Assembly: GCF_003112435.1 (NCBI RefSeq)
Contig: NZ_BDOQ01000013.1
Coordinates: 124,001 to 188,000 of the forward strand
Direction: 5' to 3'
DNA from: Novimethylophilus kurashikiensis
GTDB taxonomy: Bacteria > Pseudomonadota > Gammaproteobacteria > Burkholderiales > Methylophilaceae
DNA length: 64,000 nt
Shown: positions 19,608 to 27,974 of the stretch, piece after piece
Layout of the letters: every line of letters begins with the position of its first letter
Position numbering within the stretch: the stretch's first letter is position 1
Notes under the pieces: model-generated
The model's input: the letters and a program-made list of their open reading frames with translations, nothing else
Databases searched by the model: none
What the model was told of the DNA's origin: nothing
Position numbers and translations under genes: made by a program

Positions 19608-21070
19608 GCGGACCTCCGGTTCTTGCGTTCTTCAATGCGCTTCAGGAATACGCTCATCACCTCGCGGTACAGTGCATCGTGCAGCACGCCGTCCTCGTTG
19701 CCGGCGTCCACGTTGGGGTTGTCGTTGATCTCAATGATGTAGAGCTGTTTGCCGGACTGTTTGATATCCACACCGTAGAACCCGTTGCCGATGAGGTTGG
19801 CCGCTTGTAGCGCCGTACGTACGACGTCTTCGGGTGCATCGGCGATGGGAACGGCGACAGTCGGGCCGTCAGACCAGCCGTGCTCGTCGTGCTTGACGAT
19901 CTGCCAGTGCCCATCGGCCATGAAATATTTGCAGGCGAACAATGGCCGCTGATCGATGACGCCGATACGCCAGTCGAAGTCGGTGGGCAGCCATTCCTGC
20001 GCCAGGATGAGGTCTGATTTTTCCAGCAGCTCTGGCACTTTCTCCCGCAAGTCATGTTCGCTCTCGGCCTTAGTGACTCCGATGGAGAAAGAGCTATCCG
20101 GCTGCTTGAGCACGCAAGGCAGCGACAAGGTGGGGATGATGTCGTCGATATTGTCGCGATGCACCATCAGGGTCTTGGGCGCAGGCAGGCTATACCGTGT
20201 CAGCAGTTCGGCCAGATAGACCTTGTTGTTGCATTTGAGGATGGAGTCCGGATCGTCGATGACCACCAATCCCTCAGCTGTGGCCCGGCGGGAGAAGTGA
20301 TAGGTGTAGTGGTGCATGAAGGTGGTATCGCGAATGAATAGCGCGTCGAATTCAGGCAAACGCGCATAGTCACCTGGGGTAATGAACTCGGCGCGAATGC
20401 CTAGGGATTCCGCTGCGGTGACGAATTTATTAAGCGCTTGCTCGTTTGAAGGTGGTTCCTTACTGTTGGGATTAACCAGGATAGCCAAGTGATGGCGCAA
20501 CGAGAGCCGCCTGTCGTGCTGGCGTTTGCGCCCCCCGGCTAGCTGTTGGGCTGCTTGCACGGCGAAGGGTTTGTGTTCTGACGGGATTTCTCTGGCGTTT
20601 AGCAATTGAATCGCGGCTACCCGCCAATGACGGTTTTCGCGGGTAAAGGTTACATTGGCCAGCGGCGCTTCGAGCAGGTTAAACAGTTGCCGCGCCAGCA
20701 CGCCGTATTCGCTGCGCATGTGTTGCCCGAAATAAATCGCCAGTTCGAAACGGTCGTCTTCAAGATGCGCCAGCGATTGATCGATCAGATCGGATAATTC
20801 GCCCGTGAGGACGTGCATCAGGCTGAACGATTGCACGTCTTCAATTGTGCCTGCCGGCGGCAAGGGTGCGTGGTCACGTGCTTCTGCCAACAACGAAACG
20901 TAATAGCCCAGGCTTTGATAGCGTGTGGATTGGCACAGGTTATAGACCTTGATGGAAGGGTCTTCGCCGTAGGATGCCGTCGTTAGATAATGGCAGGCTT
21001 CCACCACGGTATAGGCGGTTTCGTCCCTCGGCCAGTCGTCCTCCTCATCGATTACGATCAAAGTATTCAT
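19604..21070 (-). CDS. RimK-like ATP-grasp ligase with N-terminal RLAN domain
   Basis: This 488-residue protein has an N-terminal domain of about 200 residues of the RimK-like ATP-grasp N-terminal type. A C-terminal ATP-grasp domain follows, with the nucleotide-binding segments PCVLKQPDSSFSIG and QEWLPTDFDWRIGVID and the metal-binding end IIEINDNPNVDAG. RimK relatives add glutamate or other amino acids to carboxyl groups of proteins or small molecules through acyl-phosphates. The true acceptor is unknown here. The gene overlaps the C39-like peptidase gene by 26 bases and the GCS2 gene by four, a tightly coupled arrangement. Confidence 0.88.
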   Translation of the reverse strand: MNTLIVIDEEDDWPRDETAYTVVEACHYLTTASYGEDPSIKVYNLCQSTRYQSLGYYVSLLAEARDHAPLPPAGTIEDVQSFSLMHVLTGELSDLIDQSLAHLEDDRFELAIYFGQHMRSEYGVLARQLFNLLEAPLANVTFTRENRHWRVAAIQLLNAREIPSEHKPFAVQAAQQLAGGRKRQHDRRLSLRHHLAILVNPNSKEPPSNEQALNKFVTAAESLGIRAEFITPGDYARLPEFDALFIRDTTFMHHYTYHFSRRATAEGLVVIDDPDSILKCNNKVYLAELLTRYSLPAPKTLMVHRDNIDDIIPTLSLPCVLKQPDSSFSIGVTKAESEHDLREKVPELLEKSDLILAQEWLPTDFDWRIGVIDQRPLFACKYFMADGHWQIVKHDEHGWSDGPTVAVPIADAPEDVVRTALQAANLIGNGFYGVDIKQSGKQLYIIEINDNPNVDAGNEDGVLHDALYREVMSVFLKRIEERKNRRSA

Positions 21071-21797
21071 GTCTCGGACGTCTCATCTTCTTGGTCGGGT
21101 AAATCACCAGCAAATTGGCGTCGTGGGTGACGATCCCCAGCAGCACTGAATTCAGTACGCGATCGAGGCGTATCCAGTATTCGCGGGAGTTGCCGTAGGG
21201 GTGAGGGCCGTAGGGGTCGGCGACAAGTACTTTCTGGTTCTTGAGGTCGTATCCCGCCAATATCACGAAATGCCCGGAAGGCGTGCCGCGAATGTCGTCA
21301 GGAATATCGTGGGGACCGTATTCCCGTGGTGTGCGGTAAAGAAAGGTGGAACTTAGCCCAGTTAAAATCGGCAGGCCGCGGCCCAAGAGCGAACGCACCA
21401 AGGCGAGCGATAGATCGGTAAATTGCAGCTTGCCGCCTAGCTGCAAAAATTCCAGGTAACCCTCGGTCGCCGATTGCAGTCGGGGATCGGCCTTGGCCTC
21501 CAACTGCAGCCTTAAGCGCTCGGCGATATCCATTTTCTCGCTGAACCAAACGGGATCAAACACCATGAGGTTGTAGGTGTAGATGGTTGCCTTGAAGCCG
21601 CGCGCCAGGGCGTCGCAAGCTAAAAATACAGCCAGCGTGCCGCCACGCTCGATGATGCGTGTCCTGCCGATGACGTTCTGCAACGGCTCTTCCATGCCCC
21701 AATAGCGATAAAGCGAATGCAAACAGGTTGGCCCGCAGGTGGTTTCCGTGGGCTGGGGCAATATCTGGACAGGCAAGTGCAACGAGACTGCAAGCAT
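21045..21797 (-). CDS. C39-like cysteine peptidase (papain-like)
   Basis: This 250-residue protein has a C39-type catalytic triad: the glutamine/cysteine motif QPTETTCGPTCL (Cys21), a histidine in SGHFVILAGYD and an aspartate in VADPYGPHP. Family members include the leader-cleaving domains of bacteriocin exporters, but no transporter, signal peptide or membrane segment is attached, so this is a free cytosolic form. It is the first gene of the operon, starting about 200 bases from the end of guaA. It might trim a peptide before or after the ligases act, which is inference. Confidence 0.82.
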   Translation of the reverse strand: MLAVSLHLPVQILPQPTETTCGPTCLHSLYRYWGMEEPLQNVIGRTRIIERGGTLAVFLACDALARGFKATIYTYNLMVFDPVWFSEKMDIAERLRLQLEAKADPRLQSATEGYLEFLQLGGKLQFTDLSLALVRSLLGRGLPILTGLSSTFLYRTPREYGPHDIPDDIRGTPSGHFVILAGYDLKNQKVLVADPYGPHPYGNSREYWIRLDRVLNSVLLGIVTHDANLLVIYPTKKMRRPRHEYFDRNR

Positions 21798-21958
21798 CTA
21801 AAGACTGGCCCTCGGCAGTTTGGCATTTTGGTGGCCCTAGGCCGGAGATATCGCAATGAATTTGCGACGTGAGGAATGGTTGCAGATGGGCCGAGGCTGA
21901 TCTGTGCGCGAGCGTACTCTAGCGGGACGGCTGAGGCTCGACGTGGTGATCTAGCAAT

Positions 21959-21980
21959 AAAAAAGGGAGCCGAAGCTCCC
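21959..21980 (-). terminator. Rho-independent terminator of guaA
   Basis: On the minus strand GGGAGC, a TTCG tetraloop and GCTCCC are followed by six T. It lies 20 bases downstream of the guaA stop. The stable UUCG loop and U-run make this a confident call. Confidence 0.85.
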
Positions 21981-21999
21981 TCTTGGACATGCGGTGGGA

Positions 22000-23562
22000 T
22001 TATTCCCACTCAATCGTTGCCGGAGGTTTCCCGGATATATCGTAAACCACCCGGTTGATACCGCGGACTTCGTTAATGATGCGGTTGCTGACCTTGCCCA
22101 GCAGGCTGTGCGGCAGTTCAGCCCAGTGAGCGGTCATGAAGTCTTGGGTTTCGACTGCGCGCAAGGCGACGACATATTCATAAGTCCGGCCGTCACCCAT
22201 GACGCCGACCGATTTCACCGGCAGGAACACGGTAAAAGCCTGGCTGGTTTTCTCGTACCAGCCGGCGGCGCGCAGTTCGTCGATGAAGATGGCATCGGCG
22301 CGGCGCAGCAGGTCTGCGTATTCGCGTTTGACTTCGCCGAGGATACGCACGCCCAGGCCGGGGCCGGGGAAGGGGTGGCGGTAGACCATGTCATGCGGCA
22401 GGCCGAGTGCGACGCCGAGTTCGCGCACTTCGTCCTTGAAGAGGTCGCGCAGCGGTTCCAGCAGCTTAAGGCCGAGGGTTTCGGGTAGGCCGCCGACGTT
22501 GTGGTGGCTCTTGATGGTGACGGCTTTCTTGGTCTTGGCGCCGCCGGATTCGATGACGTCCGGATAGATGGTGCCTTGCGCCAGCCACTTGGCTTGCTTG
22601 AGCTTGGCGGCTTCGGACTGGAACACTTCGACGAATTCGCGGCCGATGATCTTGCGCTTGGCTTCCGGGTCGGAAACGCCGGTAAGCTTGCCGAGGAATT
22701 GTTCGCTGGCATCCACATGTACGACCTTGGCATGCAGGCGGCCGGCGAACATGTCCATCACCATCTGGCCTTCGTTAAGACGCAGCAGGCCGTGATCGAC
22801 GAATACGCAGGTCAGTTGATCGCCGATGGCGCGGTGAATCAGCGCTGCAGCGACGCTGGAATCCACACCGCCGGAGAGGCCGAGAATGACTTCTTCATCA
22901 CCGACTTGTTCGCGAATTTTGGCGACGGCTTCCTCGATATAGTTGCCCATGATCCAATCCGGACTGGCGGCGCAAATATCCAGCACGAAGCGCTGCAGCA
23001 TGGCAGCACCCTGGACGGTATGCGTGACTTCCGGATGGAATTGTACGGCGTAGAAATTACGGACTTCATCCGCCATGCCGGCAATCGGGCAGCTTTCGGT
23101 GGAAGCCATGAGCTTGAAGCCCGGCGGTAGTTCAGTGACTTTATCACCATGGCTCATCCACACATGCAGCATGCCGTGACCTTCTTCGGTCTCGAAATCC
23201 TGAATGCCGTTGAGCAGCTTGGTATGACCGCGAGCGCGAACCGCTGCAAAGCCGAATTCTCGCTGATGACCGGCCTCGACCTTGCCGCCCAGTTGATGCG
23301 CCATGGTCTGCATGCCGTAGCAAATGCCCAGTACCGGCACACCCAGTTCGAACACGGCTTGCGGGGCGTGATCGGTGCTTTCCTCGTACACGCTGGCATG
23401 GCTGCCAGAGAGGATGATGCCCTTGGCGCCGAAGTTGCGGACGAATTCATCACTGACGTCGCATGGATGAATCTCGCAATAGACATGCGCTTCGCGTACG
23501 CGGCGGGCGATGAGTTGGGTGACCTGGGAACCAAAATCGAGGATGAGAATTTTGTCGTGCAT
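22000..23562 (-). CDS. guaA: GMP synthase (glutamine-hydrolysing)
   Basis: This 520-residue enzyme converts XMP to GMP using glutamine and ATP. The class I amidotransferase domain (1-about 200) has the nucleophile in GICYGMQTM. The ATP-pyrophosphatase domain has the P-loop [11 protein letters not shown] near residue 230, and the C-terminal dimerisation domain ends [24 protein letters not shown]-like. Length is standard. It follows guaB on the minus strand. No Shine-Dalgarno sequence is visible before the ATG, where instead the 3' arm of a long inverted repeat lies; see the hairpin entry. Confidence 0.96.
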   Translation of the reverse strand: MHDKILILDFGSQVTQLIARRVREAHVYCEIHPCDVSDEFVRNFGAKGIILSGSHASVYEESTDHAPQAVFELGVPVLGICYGMQTMAHQLGGKVEAGHQREFGFAAVRARGHTKLLNGIQDFETEEGHGMLHVWMSHGDKVTELPPGFKLMASTESCPIAGMADEVRNFYAVQFHPEVTHTVQGAAMLQRFVLDICAASPDWIMGNYIEEAVAKIREQVGDEEVILGLSGGVDSSVAAALIHRAIGDQLTCVFVDHGLLRLNEGQMVMDMFAGRLHAKVVHVDASEQFLGKLTGVSDPEAKRKIIGREFVEVFQSEAAKLKQAKWLAQGTIYPDVIESGGAKTKKAVTIKSHHNVGGLPETLGLKLLEPLRDLFKDEVRELGVALGLPHDMVYRHPFPGPGLGVRILGEVKREYADLLRRADAIFIDELRAAGWYEKTSQAFTVFLPVKSVGVMGDGRTYEYVVALRAVETQDFMTAHWAELPHSLLGKVSNRIINEVRGINRVVYDISGKPPATIEWE

Positions 23563-23572
23563 GCTGGGTAAG

Positions 23573-23625
23573 GGGAAAGGGGGAGGGGAAGGTGCTTGCG
23601 CCGACCTTCCGCCTCCCCCTTTCCC
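23573..23625 (-). promoter_or_regulatory. Long inverted repeat between guaB and guaA
   Basis: A perfect 14-base inverted repeat (23573-23586 with 23612-23625) continues inward as a further seven pairs (23587-23593 with 23604-23610) after a one-base bulge. The loop is about ten bases. The arms are purine-rich on one strand and pyrimidine-rich on the other. It fills the 73-base guaB-guaA gap and has no T-run after it, so it is more likely an mRNA stability or processing element, or a dispersed palindromic repeat, than a terminator. Confidence 0.6.
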
Positions 23626-23635
23626 AGCCTTTCAG

Positions 23636-25108
<1,473 letters not shown>

Positions 25109-25224
25109 TTAGTGGCAAAAAGAAATTATACAGGGTGAAGCCTGACTGGTAAATTGGGATTGACTGTGCGGAACAGCACGATTAAGGTTCATCGTACAAA
25201 TTTAATAGCTGGAACAGGCTTTTT

Positions 25225-25836
25225 ATGAAAAAACTCTTGAGTGCGATTGCTATCTCGTCAACGCTGATGGTTTCTCATGCTTGGGCGGAAACCTATAAAT
25301 GTCATATGCCTAACGGCAAGATTGCCTACATGGGACAACTCCCCATGGATAAAGGGGCAAAATGCGAGGCGATGTTCGTCAGAAAGCCTTCGACAGAATC
25401 GCAGCCTGTGCCTGCACAGCCAGCTTCAACCCCAACCGGCGGTTCGCCTGCACAAGCAGCAGCTACCGGGCAAGCTCAGCCACCGGCACCACTTAAGCAA
25501 GCACCGCCCGCTCCCGCAAACGGTGTCGCCGCCGCACCCCAGGCGTCTCCAAGTCCGAAATCCCCTGAAGATCAGGCCCTCGAAGCCAAGCGGAAGCAGC
25601 AGGAAACTGCCGATGCGCAAAAAAAGGCCGATCAGGACAAGCAAAACAAACAGGCAGAACAAAAGGTGAAGGAAGAAAACTGCCAAAAGGCGCGCGCCAA
25701 TCTGCAGATGTATCAGATCGGCGGCCGTATTACTCGAATCAACGAACAGGGTGAAAAGGTCTATCTGGACGACAATGAGATCGCCCAGAAGCTGGATGCT
25801 GCGCGACAGGACGTCGCCAAGTGGTGCGAAGGCTGA
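25225..25836 (+). CDS. Secreted DUF4124-like protein with Pro/Ala-rich linker
   Basis: This 203-residue protein starts with a signal peptide (cleavage after SHAWA). A DUF4124-like motif with TYKCHMPNGKIAYMGQLP (about 22-45) follows, then a Pro/Ala-rich linker (55-115) and a Lys/Gln-rich, charged coiled-coil-prone segment (118-150). The C-terminal part has paired cysteines (NCQKARAN and KWCEG). Proteins of this type are common in Proteobacteria and presumably periplasmic; the role is unknown. It converges on rnfH, the stop codons being only four bases apart. Confidence 0.7.
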   Translation: MKKLLSAIAISSTLMVSHAWAETYKCHMPNGKIAYMGQLPMDKGAKCEAMFVRKPSTESQPVPAQPASTPTGGSPAQAAATGQAQPPAPLKQAPPAPANGVAAAPQASPSPKSPEDQALEAKRKQQETADAQKKADQDKQNKQAEQKVKEENCQKARANLQMYQIGGRITRINEQGEKVYLDDNEIAQKLDAARQDVAKWCEG

Positions 25837-25839
25837 GGA

Positions 25840-26160
25840 TTACTCAGCCGGTAAATCTCCACCGCCTTTTTTCATCGCCTTACCTTCTGTCGCCCGCTGC
25901 CTTCTGACCTCTTTTGGGTCGGCAATCAGCGGGCGATATATTTCTACCCGGTCGTTTTCCCGCAATGCTGTATCCAGCTTGGTGATCTTGCCGAAGATGC
26001 CAATCTTGTTCTGGGCGAGGTCAATCTCAGGGAATTTTTCGAGAATGCCGCTGGCCTGGATCGCCTGTTCGGCGGTGGCGCCTTCCTCGACCTGTAATTT
26101 CAATAGTGTTTGTTGCTGGGCCAGCGCGTAAGCGATTTCGACGGGGATGGTTTTGCTCAT
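25840..26160 (-). CDS. rnfH: RnfH family ubiquitin-like protein (RatB)
   Basis: This 106-residue protein is a small beta-grasp protein of the RnfH/UPF0125 family, recognised by EIAYALAQQQTLLKLQV near the N-terminus and NDRVEIYRPLIADPKEVRRQRA near the C-terminus. The function is not settled; it has been called the antitoxin RatB, though evidence that it neutralises RatA is weak. It lies two bases after ratA on the same strand, the near-universal ratA-rnfH pairing next to smpB in Beta- and Gammaproteobacteria. Confidence 0.88.
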   Translation of the reverse strand: MSKTIPVEIAYALAQQQTLLKLQVEEGATAEQAIQASGILEKFPEIDLAQNKIGIFGKITKLDTALRENDRVEIYRPLIADPKEVRRQRATEGKAMKKGGGDLPAE

Positions 26161-26162
26161 GA

Positions 26163-26591
26163 CTAATAAACTTTCTCTGCTCGTGATACGAAGGCGTCGA
26201 CGAAGGTGTTGGCAATATGATTGAAGACTGGCGCGATGAGTTTTTCCAGCAGCGCGCCGGAAAATTCATAGTGCAATCGAAATTCGATCTTGCAGGCGTC
26301 TTCGGCAAGCGGGATGAACTTCCACACGCCTTCCAAATGACGGAACGGACCGTCCACCAGTTTGATGTCCATCAAGGTGGGAAACGTTTTGCTGTTTTCC
26401 GTGGTGAAATTCTGCTTGATGCCGTGATAATCAATATGGAGTCTCGCTGAAGTGCCGCTCTCGTTGCGCCAACGCAAATCCACGCCTCCGCACCAAGGCA
26501 GGAATTCCGGATAGCGCTCAACTTCATCCACGAGCCGGAACATTTGGGCTGCGGAGTAGGGTACGAGTACGGTTTTATGAACATTGGCCAT
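26163..26591 (-). CDS. ratA: RatA family START-domain protein
   Basis: This 142-residue protein belongs to the RatA/Coq10-like START family ([36 protein letters not shown]). In E. coli RatA was reported to bind 50S subunits and block 70S association, while mitochondrial Coq10 relatives bind ubiquinone; which role applies here is unknown. Full length, no defects. It is divergent from smpB, with 83 bases between starts that must hold both promoters. Confidence 0.88.
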   Translation of the reverse strand: MANVHKTVLVPYSAAQMFRLVDEVERYPEFLPWCGGVDLRWRNESGTSARLHIDYHGIKQNFTTENSKTFPTLMDIKLVDGPFRHLEGVWKFIPLAEDACKIEFRLHYEFSGALLEKLIAPVFNHIANTFVDAFVSRAEKVY

Positions 26592-26674
26592 CTAGGCGCG
26601 GTCTCTTTAAGAGGGGACTCTCATGTAGAATACCGGATTGTAGTTTATTTCCAGCCCCATTTTTAGCCCCGCTC

Positions 26675-27124
26675 ATGAGCATCGCGCAAAACAAAAAAGC
26701 CTTCCACGATTACTTCATCGAAGAAAAGTATGAAGCCGGTATTGTGCTCGAAGGCTGGGAGGTCAAGGCGATCCGCGAAGGTCGCGTGAACCTCAAGGAA
26801 TCGTACGTCATCATTCAGCGAGGCGAAATCTATCTCATCGGCTGTCACATCACAGCCATGGGTACGGCTTCGACCCATATCCGCCCTGATGCCACGCGTA
26901 CCCGAAAATTGCTGTTGCACAATGCGCAAATCGCCAAACTTATCGGGCAGGTCGAGCGAGCCGGTTATACCCTCGTTCCGCTGGATATGCATTACACCCG
27001 CGGCCGCATCAAAATTGAAATCGGGCTTGCCAAGGGTAAGAAGCAATACGACAAGCGTGATGCCGAGAAAGAGCGCGACTGGCAGCGCGAGCGTGGCCGA
27101 ATTATGCGGGCGGCCAACAAATAA
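26675..27124 (+). CDS. smpB: SsrA-binding protein SmpB
   Basis: This 149-residue protein is required for trans-translation: it binds the tRNA-like part of tmRNA and fits into the decoding centre of stalled ribosomes. Signatures are [30 protein letters not shown] and the C-terminal basic tail [20 protein letters not shown]. Length is standard. Its partner ssrA begins 64 bases downstream with its own likely -10 box. Confidence 0.96.
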   Translation: MSIAQNKKAFHDYFIEEKYEAGIVLEGWEVKAIREGRVNLKESYVIIQRGEIYLIGCHITAMGTASTHIRPDATRTRKLLLHNAQIAKLIGQVERAGYTLVPLDMHYTRGRIKIEIGLAKGKKQYDKRDAEKERDWQRERGRIMRAANK

Positions 27125-27128
27125 AGCG

Positions 27129-27134
27129 TATAAT
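27129..27134 (+). promoter_or_regulatory. Likely -10 box for ssrA
   Basis: A perfect TATAAT lies five bases after the smpB stop. A 7-bp hairpin (ATTGACC 27156-27162 with GGTCAAT 27170-27176) would sit in the precursor leader before the mature 5' end at 27189. No good -35 hexamer is visible. Confidence 0.45.
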
Positions 27135-27188
27135 ACGAACTCTGCATGAAACTTTATTGACCGGGCTAAGGTCAATGACAGCGAACCC

Positions 27189-27553
27189 GGGGGTGACCTG
27201 GTTTCGACGTGGGTTGCAAAGCAGTGTAGGGCATACCGAGGACCAGATACCTCGTAAATCCTCTGGAAAAAAGATAGTCGCAAACGACGAAACTTACGCT
27301 CTAGCCGCTTAATCCGGCTGGACGCTGCGCCGAAGAGCCTCTCGGTCGGGCGGGGTAAAACCCGCAGCAGCGTCATTTAGAGAGGATCGTGTCGTATCGG
27401 GTTACTTGGTACGATATTAAACAAAAGGTAACTCGTCTTGCCTCAGCCTGTCGGTTGGCGGTTTCAAGATTAAATTAAATTAACCAGACTAAGTATGTAG
27501 AACTGCCTGTAGAGGGCTTGCGGACGGGGGTTCGATTCCCCCCACCTCCACCA
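27189..27553 (+). ncRNA. ssrA: Transfer-messenger RNA (tmRNA)
   Basis: This 365-base RNA rescues stalled ribosomes together with SmpB. The 5' end GGGGGTG pairs with CACCTCC (27543-27549) to form the acceptor stem, including one G-T pair, and the encoded ACCA end is at 27550-27553. The 5' segment GACCTGGTTTCGACG and the T-arm GGGGGTTCGATTCCCCC are typical of bacterial tmRNA. The tag reading frame starts at GCA 27280 and ends at TAA 27310-27312, coding ANDETYALAA, whose ALAA end is the ClpXP/ClpAP degron. Its 3' end is a classical integration site; see the repeat entries. Confidence 0.95.
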
Positions 27554-27616
27554 TCTTCTAGTTTTAAGAAGTCCCATGAAGTCCACTAAACCCGCGTAAC
27601 TGCGGGTTTTTTGTTG
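27549..27616 (+). repeat. Left copy of ssrA 3'-end repeat (attL-like)
   Basis: The last five bases of ssrA plus its downstream flank and terminator recur imperfectly at 32150-32218. The first 16 bases (CACCATCTTCTAGTTT) are identical and most of the rest matches with point differences and small indels. This is the arrangement left by site-specific integration at the 3' end of ssrA. Confidence 0.65.
27588..27612 (+). terminator. Rho-independent terminator of ssrA
   Basis: AAACCCGC (27588-27595), loop GTAACT and GCGGGTTT are followed by further T residues. It lies 35 bases after the tmRNA end. Confidence 0.85.
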
Positions 27617-27908
27617 TCTTTTTATCTTGTGTCGTCCAAAGAAATCTCCTTCTATCTCATCGTAATTGTACGATGTCGGTTGCAATATGCGAAAACTAGC
27701 AGCGCTAGATTGCTAGGATAGAAACATCAAACTAATTGATCCTGCACTGGAGCTGGCTGGGGGTAAAACTGCATAAGTTGCTATCACTATGATGTAGTAG
27801 TAGCCTCAGGTGAAATATCTTATTCAAGACTATAAGCTACTGTCCCTTTGATACATCAACTGTGGTCAATGGCTATAACCACATTAGTATTTTGTAGGGA
27901 GAAGAGCT
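27613..27908. other. Gene-free AT-rich stretch after ssrA
   Basis: About 300 bases with no supportable coding sequence or RNA. It presumably holds the promoter of the GGDEF-EAL gene; no consensus pair of boxes could be fixed. Confidence 0.5.
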
Positions 27909-27974
27909 GTGAGAGACAACCTAGGAAAAACCGCTAGAGGACGAACGGTCTTTCTAGAATACAAGTCATGTTGA
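27909..27974 (+). CDS. Candidate 21-codon upstream ORF overlapping the GGDEF-EAL start
   Basis: A GTG at 27909 stands behind a good Shine-Dalgarno region (AGGGAGAAGAGCT) and opens a frame ending MRDN...EYKSC at TGA 27972-27974. It overlaps the ATG of the following GGDEF-EAL gene (27968) by seven bases, and that gene lacks a clear ribosome-binding site of its own. Translational coupling through this short frame is therefore plausible. No homology is recognised; it may be chance. Confidence 0.3.
   Translation: MRDNLGKTARGRTVFLEYKSC

Noticed and set aside
27470-27685. 71-codon minus-strand frame with WRWGESNPRPQAL
   Set aside because: This is the antisense of the tmRNA 3' end. Frames with GESNPRP are a well-known false protein arising opposite T-arms of tRNA and tmRNA.
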